Source: Amoebidium appalachense (Eukaryota > Ichthyosporea). Taken from it: a stretch of 64,000 nucleotides of DNA. Numbering within the stretch: position 1 is the first letter of the stretch; the number at the start of each line of letters is the position of its first letter. The stretch covers positions 1,426,001 through 1,490,000 of the forward strand of contig CAVNZM010000005.1 of assembly GCA_963693365.1 (NCBI GenBank), in the 5' to 3' direction. Made by a program: the position numbers and the translations under genes. Shown one piece after another: positions 25,802-37,267 of this stretch. The notes under the pieces were generated by a model, which searched no databases, was not told the DNA's origin, and saw only the letters and a list, made by a program, of their open reading frames with translations.

Positions 25802-28472
25802 GTGCACATGCACACACACACACACGTGCACATGCACATGCGCACATGCACGCCCTCCCAGTGTGTATGTTTGAATGCGAGGATGCTGGGGGGAAACAGA
25901 AACTCATGCCATATTCCCAGCACAAGCGTAGCCAAGTACTGAGCAAGCTAATCCGCATTCTCCTATGTGGCCATTTATCTAACCCCAAGGAACGACCGTT
26001 TCAGATCGAAGGCAACGTTCTCGTGTACATGAAGACAGCCAGTGACCAGGAATCCTTCGACGGCCGTGTGGCCAGTGCCCAATTCGTATCTCCCGCTGCA
26101 ATGTCGGGTGGGATTGCACCACCTCCCAGCGTGGGCATTCAGCCTGGCGGAGGCTGGGTAGTAAAGAAGTACAAGAACTGGGGCGTGTGCAGCTCAACGG
26201 TGGGTGATTGGTTGTGTGTCAGCACTGAGACTTGGCGCTTCTCGCCTAAAGCAATGCGTGATTGCTTTTCGATCTGGGTACCCAATTGTGTAAATTAATC
26301 GGCTATTTGGCATTCGACTTGGGGTATATAGTTGTAGTTCGATCTGGGGTGCCCATCTGTGAGAGTTAATCAGGCCAGTGAATAATGCGGTTCGATCTGG
26401 GGTGCCCATCTCTTTAAATTAATCGGGCTAGTAAATAATGCGGTTCGATCTGGGGTGCCCGTCTGAACTAAGTGTTGAGAACTATGGTGCTGACTTATCG
26501 CGTTTTGCCCCACAGAACGACCCGAACATGCGCACTTTCGACGTCTCGTATTTTGTAAGTTACCCACTCCCGTCCGATCTCGCAATCGTAGTAATAGCGT
26601 TGTCGTGGAAGGGTTTGTGCACCCAACTGACCCTGTGGGGGCATGTACTGCATGAGCGTATGGATTTGTAGGTCGTCGACCCACACACTCATTATGCACA
26701 TGGCATCACACACGGGTACACACACGCTCGAGCTTGCACACGCAATACGCAACAAACACGCACAAGGCACACACGCATCTCATGTGGCGTAGGGACATGG
26801 ATGCAACAACACACTTACACAACCTTTAAACGTTTTACCCACAGGGGTTCCACGGCTACCCGGGCGCCGCCACCCCATGGTGGTATCTTTTGCGGGACAG
26901 AACCTCCAACTTTGTAGTTCAAGCTAAGATCACAACGTGTGCCGGCCTGAGTGCAAAATGCAACAAGGTGATTGTCGTCAAATACAACACCACGGTCATT
27001 GCCATTATGCCCACAGCCTACACTGCCACTTTCCTGTACCCCTCGTACTACTACTTGAACAAGGGCAACAACGGGGTGAAGGTTAACCTGAGAAAAGGCC
27101 GTGCAATGGTGCTCGAAGTGGCTTTGCCCAGTGGCGCGCGGGTGCAAGCAATGAATTACAAAAAAAGTCTGACGGTGGTGTTGGTTGTTCCAAAGGGGCC
27201 CTATTATAAGTGCATAACTGGTATCTGTGGAAACTTCGACGATATAGGTTTGGACCCCCCCCCCCCCCCGGCCAACACACACACACACAATCAAACACAC
27301 GCACAAGGCAACCACTTCACATAGATGTGCATTTTTTTTAGTGTGCCACACCAGTGTGCTTGTGCTGCAAGTGTGTGGCAGAAGAATTGGTGCTAGGGGT
27401 GTTCCGGGCAACATCAGAGTTTCTGGGTTGTGTTTAAAAGGGGTTGTAATTGACCAATGGAGCCCAAGAGACGACCCTTGATTCATTGCCTTTTAAATAT
27501 ATTTAGAAAACCAAAAAAACCCCGAAAATTAAGCAAGATAATTGACACTGCTTTTTTTGCAGCCGACACGACAAATCCACAGAAAATAAACGCTGCAAAT
27601 GCGGTCCCGGCCGGCCAAGTGCTAATCACCAATCCGCTGGCGGTTCTCCCTCCAAACACCGCAACCGTGAAGTCGGAGTGCCCCCCCGATGTTCCCCGCT
27701 ACTTGGGCTGCTCACCTCCGGGTTACAAACCGGTTGTAGAATCAGTCAACACTGCCAAAAACGGCTCAAACTCCACCTCACAAGTACCCGTCACCGTGTG
27801 GGAAGATCTGGTCCCCCCTATGACACCCGCGGATTTCCAGGCTGAGTGGGCAAAAATAGTCAATGCCTCACAGAACCAATCGTATCTGCCCGTGAACCCT
27901 GATGGGAGCTACATAATACCCAACGCCACAGACGCTCAAACCGAGGCGTGCCAATCGCTGATCAACCAGGTCAGTGTTACCCCACGTGTGTTATGGAGGG
28001 CGGCATTTGAGGCATCTTTAGCCATTTCTCAGTGGAAATGAGGTCGTTGTGAAAGTGCTGAGATCAATGTAGAGACGTGTAGCCAGTGCACACTTCACAC
28101 TCACCGCTCCTTCCCCACCGTGCAGGCACTCTGCCCCAGCATGCCAGCAGCCAGCGTGCTTGCCCACCAGACACTGTGCATTGAGACCATGGCATTAATG
28201 GGCCAAATTCCCGGGGAGGAAGAGGCCTTGCCGTTCCTGGAGGAGTGCAGCCTGCTGGAGGGGGAGGAGGCATGCTCCCAGTGTGACCTGTCCCAGCAGT
28301 GCCAAGACGGAAAGTGTTTGGGCGCCCCCGAGTGCCCCCTTGGCTGTGGCAGCAAGCTCAACAAGTGCGTCAAGGGCGCCTGTGTGTGCTCAGACCCGTT
28401 CTACGGAGAGTTCTGCGAGTTCTCAAGAAGCAACAGTAAGTGCTCGCACAGTCACCTGCAGCAGGGCAGGGT

Positions 28473-28520
<48 letters not shown>

Positions 28521-30230
28521 ATACCCAAGTTCTGTAGACAGCGAATGGGCTGAGGCATTGACTATGTGATGGGTTGGATGCTGATGGTGTGCCTTCACAC
28601 AGATTCGTGTGTGCCCAACCCCTGCGACAATGGTGGAACGTGCACTTCGGCAAGTCCCCCCCTCCCCCCCCCCCCCACAAATGCAAGGGGTTTGTCGATT
28701 TCTTGCCTCTTTTTTTCCCGAGGGGAGGGAAGAAAAGAAGGGGGGGGGGGGGGGGGGGGGGGGGGGAAGAAAACGAAGAAAACAGGAAATTTTTTTTTTT
28801 TTAAAAAAAAAAGCTAAAACATTGACGGGCAAGCAAAAATAAAGAGTAGATGAGATGCAACCGTGTCTGACTTAGTTATCCTTAAATGGCTACTGAAGCT
28901 GCTACAGAATGCAACACAGTGCAACATTTAGGGATAAAAGGGACCTGGCGACTGCATGTGCTGTTGTCATGATGTGTATGTGTGATGGAGCTGGAGAAGG
29001 ACTTCGGGGTTGGGGGTGGGGTATGGAGTGGCAGTGAAGAGGGGAAGAGTAGGGGGGGGAAGGTGGGAAGGGAAAGCCTTTAAGTAACGACCATATTTGG
29101 AACCCACAGGCTGGCTCTGGAGGATACACGTGCACGTGCTTGTCACCCTTTTCGGGCAACAACTGCGAGGGTACGTGCCTGGCCCATAACCTGACCTCGT
29201 GGCTGTGTTATGATGATATGTGCGGTGGCTGAGTTATGTTCATGTGCTATGTCATTTGTACATGCCAGAGGTGTGCTGGTTGAAATATCATGGTAGAAGC
29301 AAAAAGACGAATCTGGCAACTATTCACATGCCCGGATGCATAACGCTATCACGTTGCAGATGTGGATGAGTGTGCGCTGGGCACCCACGACTGCCACCCC
29401 GATGCCACGTGCAGCAACACCAAGGATGCCTACGACTGCCAGTGCAAGCCCGGCTTCTTAGGTGACGGCAGCAACTGCACAGGTATGTGTGTGTTTGCAT
29501 GCCAAGACATGCATGCCTCCATGTATGCTCCCATGTACATGGTGTCTATGAACATACATCTCTAATCCGATCTCATCTACTCCGATCCGCAGCACTCTGC
29601 AAGAGTGATCCCCCCTACTGCCTGAATGGGGGCCAGTGCACCATGGTGACGGTCAATGTGCCTCTGGTGGGCGCCATGAGTGCGCCGAACTGCACGTGTG
29701 ATCCAATCTACTCAGGTTCGCGATGTGAAATCGTTCCTGCAGCCAGTCTTGGCAACCTCATGGTAGGTGTCTCCTCGATAATCCTCATAGTTTGCTCCAC
29801 GTGAATCTGCCAAGGATATGATTGCAACTGTGAATTTAAGACATTGGTCGTTGTTACACCCAAGAAGGGAAATCTCTATGCCTGCTGCCCGTGTGGGCTA
29901 CTGTGCGCATAGCTACTGCAATCTCATGCCTCTGTTGTCCTCCAGGGCTTCCTGTGGGTGGACGTGAACGAAGACGGCAAGTTTGACAACGGCACGGAGA
30001 CAGTTCTCTCAAATGCCCGGATCAACCTGTTCCGTGATGGGGAGATCATTCGCCAGAATTTCACCAACGGGTTTGGCTACTACTACTTCCCCTCACTGCG
30101 TCCTGGTATTTCCTTCCCCCACCCCCCCCCCCCCCCCCCCACACACACACAAAAAAAAAAAAAAACATGAATAAAAATGCTTTCCCTCACTTGTCTACTC
30201 CAATCCATTCTCCCAATGAATGACCCGCAG

Positions 30231-30312
<82 letters not shown>

Positions 30313-33300
30313 CACGCACACACACAAGGCAACGGTGTCTAGCCATTGGATGCTGTTTTCTTATCGTTCAAAACGCTCTTACACCCATTCTTGATTGTTG
30401 ATTGGGTAAGTAACAAGTGTACGTCCACCACAGGCAACTACCACGTCGAGGCCCTCAAAAGCAGCTTCCCGCCCTCACGTACTCTCGACATCCCAATCAT
30501 GACCCTCACCGCCAACCGCATAGCAAGCATTCCATGGGCACGCTACAACCAATCAGCAAAGGTTGTTGTCTGGTTCAACCAATCAATGGTCCCCGCAGTT
30601 GGTCAGGGGCCATATGATAAGACGGCGCAAGACTACATCCTAAGTTCGTTTATCCAATGGTTGGCGAGTGTGGGGAGCACGGCCATGGATGATGCCTACA
30701 GCACCAAGTGGTCTGGCATCAACAAAACCGCCATTGCAATCAGCGACATGAAAGAGTACCTAAAGCGCAACACGGAATGGACACCACCCGTCATCACCGA
30801 GACAGATCGAAATGGTGTCGGGAGCACATCTCTGAACCAACTGAAAAACCAGTGGAAACAGGGAAATTTCACTGGATTAAAGGTTAGGCGTCAGGCTGCA
30901 ACCGATACTACTGCAAACACGACAACCACCAACACCACGAGTACGGATCCGGCTGCCCAGGGCCCACCCTATACAGGTGTTCTTGCTCGGGACGCCACGA
31001 TCCAGTCGGGGACCACAACAGAGGTGCAGATGAACGTTACAATCGGTAGGGCCCAGCAAGCCAATACCTGTATATTTGCGTGTTTGGGGGGAGAGGGGGA
31101 GAGAGGGGGGGGGAGGGGTTGTTAGGGGAGTGGAGGGGGGGGGGGGGGTTGCTGACACTGCCTGCCTGCTTACCAAACACAAAAGGTTCTAGGCTAACCC
31201 TGCATCAGGTTTTGCACCCATGCTGTTTTCTTTATCTAACGTTTAGGCTGTTGTATGAATATTCGATTCCCTTTTTAAAGGCAGTCTACTTCCTTTATCT
31301 GGCACGTGACTATGAACGAATCTGATTGGTCAGAAATTGACACACTGCCCGTTGTACACTGCAGAGATCAATCCGTGCACCGATGGGTCTGTGGTTTGTG
31401 CTGCTGATGCCATCTGCCTCATTACCAACCCCACCGCCACGTGTGAGTGCAATGCGGGTTACACCGGAAACGGCAACATAACATGCGTGGATCTCGATGA
31501 ATGTTCGTCAAAAACCCACAAATGTGATGTGGCTGCACTTTGCAGCAACACCATTGGTAGTTACTCGTGCGGGTGCAACTCAGGATATGTGGGTAACGGT
31601 ACTGAATGCACCACTACCGATCCCACCAATCCGTGCGGGACAGGAACGCATTCGTGCGATCCCGTGGCCACTTGCACTTTCACACCCAGCAACATTACCA
31701 CCACGGAGGGGAACAACACCGTCACGGTCAACCGCACATTCACGTGCACGTGCAATGCCGGGTACGAAGGTAATGGAGACACGTGTTCTGCACCCTCCAA
31801 TACTTCCACCGTTTCTTCTTCTTCCGCTTCATCCCCAAGTACAACCGGGTCCTCGGCAGCAACTACCACCGACAGCACAGCCACGTCAGTCGGCACAGGT
31901 GCTCCTTCCACAACCACTACGGACACCTCTGCCCCAGGTGCAGCTGCCTCAAGCACCACGGATTCATCTTCTGCCCAGGGCGCCACCACCACCACAGCAG
32001 GGGCAGCCCCAGTCCCCACGGCCACCGACACAACAACAAGTGCACCCAGTGCACCCGCTGCCCAAGCCGCCACCACTGATTCCTCCACGGGGGCAGCCCC
32101 AGCACCCACCACCACTGATTCCTCCACGGGGGCAGCCCCAGCACCCACCACCACTGATTCCTCCACGGGGGCAGCCCCAGCACCCACCACCACTGATTCC
32201 TCCACGGGGGCAGCCCCAGCACCCACCACCACTGATTCCTCCACGGGGGCAGCCCCAGCACCCACCACCACTGATTCCTCCACTGGGGCAGCCCCAGCAC
32301 CCACCACCACTGATTCCTCCACTGGGGCAGCCCCAGCACCCACCACCACTGATTCCTCCACTGGGGCAGCCCCAGCACCCACCACCACTGATTCCTCCAC
32401 GGGGGCAGCCCCAGCACCCACCACCACGGCCACATCTGCAAATGCACCGCCTGCTGCTGCCCAGACCACTACCACCGATTCCTCATACGGTGCTACCGGG
32501 ACATCATCTGCCTCGAACACAGGGGCAGCTGCCACAACCACCACCACAGATTCATCCACAACGGCACCGGGTGCACCTGCTGCCCAGACCAGTGGGTCTG
32601 GATCTGGGTCTTCTACTGGTGGGGCTGCTGGTCCAACAACAGGTATGTGCTGAGTTTTCCATTCATGGGGAGCTTATTGTTGCGTTCTTTGTAGCATCTA
32701 CATCATACTTACCTCCCCCCCCCCCCCCCCCCCTCCCCCCACCCACACACCCACACACACACACCAACTGGTACCGCCACCACCTCCGCTCCCCCCCCCC
32801 CCCCCCCCCCCAACACACACACACACACGCACACACATGCACCACCACCACCACCACTACCACCACCACCCCACCCAACCTACCGAGATTTGTAGTTATC
32901 TGCACATCCGATGAAGTCAAAACTATGCATGCACAAGTCTTGAGCACTATCGATGTGCCTTACTGACCACCCCCCCCCCCCCCCCCCCCTCCTCTTAACC
33001 ATGCAGGACTGCAACAAACCACATGGCCTGCCATGAATCTTTCTGGAATCTTCTATGACAGCACGTGCTGCCGCCGCAAGGGTACGTATAAGTCCCCCCC
33101 CCCCCCCCCCCCCCCCCTCGCATGCGCTCCCCCGCCTAAAAAAAAAAAGAAAGAAAGAAAGAAAGAAAGAAAGAAACAAAAACCCCGGCACACTAGCACC
33201 ATCAAGCTTATAACCTGGACCAGGGAGTCCCCTTTTGCCTAAAAGATGCACTTATCAGGGACAGTGTGACGATTATCTCACCACCCCTCTTTTTGCAGCC

Positions 33301-35960
33301 ATGGGCGACATGGTGCCCCGGTCCTACGCGCTCAAGTTCTTCAACCTGCAATGCTCCACATACAACTGTGCTGCCGAGGGTGGGTCCCCCAAAGCCGGCG
33401 CAGTGTCTGTCTGTCCAAACACAGGCTGCAAGTTCGACATGTGCTGCACTGCACGCACCTGTGAGGGGGAGAACTTTGCCTGCCCTGCTGGCAAGATGTG
33501 GAATCCTTTGCCCTGCCCACTGGCTGGGTGCAACTCGGCCCATTGCTGCATTGGTAGGACTCCCCCTCCCTCCCCCCCCCCCCCCCCCCCCCCCCCCCCA
33601 TACACACACAAGTTCTCTTTCCTTTTTCCCTCCGTCATACCCGTTCATAATGATGGACAGACGGGTTTGGATGGAAAGGTGCTCATATATAGTAACCTTG
33701 CACACACAAAGGCACACGACACCCTTCTTAGGCTAGCTCCTTTCAGTGCACCTACACCAAACTTCAATTTTATCACTCAACTTACCTTTTTTGGAGTGTG
33801 TGTGTGTGTGTGTGTGGTGCGGGGGGAAGGGGGGGGGGGGGGGGGGGGGGGAGGCTCGTTTACATAGAGTACACGTACCTCGACATGTGTGCTTTGCTAA
33901 CACATCCTTATTCCAGATCGTGTGAGCTGTGACAACCGTGCCTACCAACTGGCCAACGGTGATTTCGAGTATCCCACAGTCAACGCCATCCATCCCCAAT
34001 CAGAACTCGTCACTGTGGCATCCGGCAAGATGGTTGGCTGGAAAACCACCGACAGCTCGTTCGAAATGTACAAAAGTGATCCCAACGGAGTTCAGGCTAA
34101 CCAGGGCAGCCAATTTGCGGAGATAAACTCGCAAATTGACGGAGAGTTATCTCAGACTATCCAGACGGTCCCTGGAGATACGCTTGTTCTTCAATTTTCG
34201 CATTTGGGTCGTGGTGCTTCGGATACACTCGAAGTTTTCATTGGACCCGTGGGCGGAAATATAACCTCTGTCGGCCAATTTTCCAACAGCAACGCCCAAT
34301 GGAAACGCAACAGTGCCACATATTTGGTCCCCTCGGGAGCCAATCAGGTGGTCGTAAAGTTCAAGGCTTTATCCGGGCCTTCTAACTGTGGTGGCAAGAC
34401 GTGTGGCAACTACATTGACTCGGTGTCCATCCACCCCACACGGTGCAACGCAGGCAAGAACCTTCCCCCCCCCCCCCCCCCCTCTCCCCACCCACACACA
34501 CATACACACACACAGTGTGCACACACGCACGCACACACACACACACACACCGACACAGTCCCTCCCTAGTTTTTTCCCTCTTCTTTTGTTACTCCTCAGG
34601 CTTCCTGTTTCCTTACCCCCCCCCCCCCCCCCCCCCCCAATTCGTCAATTTGTCCTTCTCAATTTTTTATTCCTCAGGCGTCTTGTTCTCTTGTCCCTCT
34701 CTTTCAGAGCCTGCCTAAGATGTGGGCGCTCTGTATGTATATGTTATGATCCTTAACATAGACAAATGTGGTGTTCTTGTACCTGATATAGCTAACAATT
34801 TACACACATTTACATTATCATCTAAACCTGTACCTATAGTTCCAGAATACAAATATCTTGGTGTTCCGGTTGATTCTGTTGGTGTTATGTTTCCCCATAT
34901 GGTCGAAAAGAGGGTAGAGTTGGCTCGTAAGCGGTTAGCTTTCTTCTCGGCTAATATTTTTAAAGACACACCCCTCCATCCTTCTATTAGACTTACATTT
35001 ATTCGCACTTTTGTCTTCCCGGCATGTGAATATGGTTTACCCCTTCTCGCCGCTTGGATCAAGAAAGAGAGAACTAGAGCGCTTAAACCCTTGGCAAATT
35101 TCCTTGAAGCAGAAGTTGCCTCCTTTCTATCTAACAACTGTTGTAAACCTGGGCCTGTAACGCTCTCGATATATGGTCTGGTCCCAATAGCTGCTAGAGT
35201 ATCCTATCTCGCGCTGAAATTCAATAAGCACATAAGCCGCTTAAAGAAGTATTTGCCCTCCCACCCTCTCTTCTCTATCCGACCTGTCCCCTCCTCACCT
35301 CTCCCCTCTTTCCTCCCCTCTCTCTCCCCTTCTCCCCTGGGCACAAATACAAATAAACCCCGCAATAGTGTGTGTGTGACTTTGGACTGCCACTTACTTA
35401 TTAAACATGTACACAATCACAAGATAATCACGCAATATAACAAATGGAAAAAGATACCACACGACACTAGACCCGATGAAAGCATACACCTTGAAAAACT
35501 AAGCCTTATGTCTCGTTTTATATATACTGACCGCCTCAACCATATTGCCAAATATGGCACTCGCAAGTGTATAACACCTAAATACATATTACCTTCCTGT
35601 AGAACTGGTCTTTCTCTAGCTGATGGTATTATTGATCAATTACCACGCTTTTACTGTACACGTGCTATACAGTGGAGATCTAATAAGTATAAGGTGGCAT
35701 CATTTGCATGCCCAAACAACACACACACACACCAGTTTAACCGGTCATGTATCGCCAAATGTAGTTTGATAGACCACATAATACCGCAACACACACACGT
35801 CACATTCACAACAGACACCCAGAAAGATAGCCTACCTGTAAATTACAACATCCTTGATTTTATACTAAACACGCGTAACTACGACCTGTTTATTAGATGT
35901 ATTGATTGGCTTGAGAAACACATCACTACAAAATTATAGCGCACGCGCACACACACACAC

Positions 35961-36013
<53 letters not shown>

Positions 36014-36045
36014 CCAGCTGATACCGAGTGTCCCGAGGGGAGCCC

Positions 36046-36084
<39 letters not shown>

Positions 36085-37219
36085 GGGGAACCCCAACTAA
36101 TTGATTTCTCCTTGTAGTCTTTATGGTGTCTCGTAGAGAAAGTAAACCCTGATATATAGTCACCACCCGACATCTATGTACGTGATCATGATATACCGCT
36201 GAGGGGATATTCCGAGCAAACCCCCCCCCCCCCATACCTGAGACTGGTTCTCTTTGCCTCGAGTAAACAGCGTAAACCCCATGTATATGTAACCCAGTAG
36301 CATCCCATCTAGAAGCTATAAGTGTACTTTGCCCCACCGGGCTTATCACCCAGTCTGTAGCCTTCTACCCACTCTCACCTGTTCTACCCAACAGAGTTCA
36401 CCCTGTTGCCATGCGGCAGCTCCGTCCACGAACTCACCAATGGTGATTTTGAAACCCCGGCCGTTGTGCGCACATCCACCAGCCAGCCAGTCGGCAGCTA
36501 TGTGCCTGCCGTTGAGGGCTGGAGCACGACCGAAGCCGCATTTGAGCTTTGGCAGAGTGGATATAATGGCGTGGAGGCTGCAAGGGGCAATCAGCTGATT
36601 GAGCTGAATGCAAATGCTGTCGGTGCATTGTCGCAGGATATTTACGAAATTCCGGGTGACGAGATAACCGTGGCATTTTCACACCGTGGACGCGATGGGA
36701 CCGACACCATGAAGGTTCTCATCGGGTCAAAGGGCAACGCAAACATAACCTTGGGTGAATTTTCAACTGGAAATTCGGGCTGGAAGAGATATTCCGTGAG
36801 ATATGTGGTGCCCGAGGGCATGCGCAACCTCACGCTCAGCTTTGTGGCTGTCAGCTCTGCATCCGCTACGCTGGCCAGCGGCAACCTCATCGATGCAGTC
36901 AGCGTCATGCCGTCACGCTGTGTAGTCGGTGAGTAGTGCATCCACATGTGCTCGATGAGTGGATCCACATGTGCACACCATCTGCATTACTTTTGTGGGT
37001 CACAATATTTTAGGAAGTTGCCAATTGTCTTCACTTTGTATGGCGGAGTCCCCCCCCCCCCCCAAACCCCAAACCCCAACCCCAACCCCTCAGCCCCTCA
37101 GCCCACGACCCACCACCACCAACAACACATACCCCCCCCCCCCCCCCCCCCCCCCCCCGTTTCGTTGTTGTCTCCTCCATATTTCCAACCCCCTAACGCA
37201 TACATCATGCCTCCCCCCC

Positions 37220-37267
<48 letters not shown>

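Noticed and set aside
32078-32428. Regular direct repeats resembling a CRISPR array
   Set aside because: Units are contiguous with no unique spacers, lie in a coding exon, and the genome is eukaryotic.
31561-32559. 332-codon open frame antisense to exon 33 of the giant gene
   Set aside because: A 39-bp repeat is a multiple of three, so all frames stay open through it. The sense frame fits the EGF exon and splice phases; the antisense frame is Val/Gly/Ala-only.
34722-35939. A cellular gene within the 34.4-36.4 kb intron
   Set aside because: The protein is a LINE reverse-transcriptase C-terminal part, lacks the catalytic core, and a second copy lies at 50326-50923.
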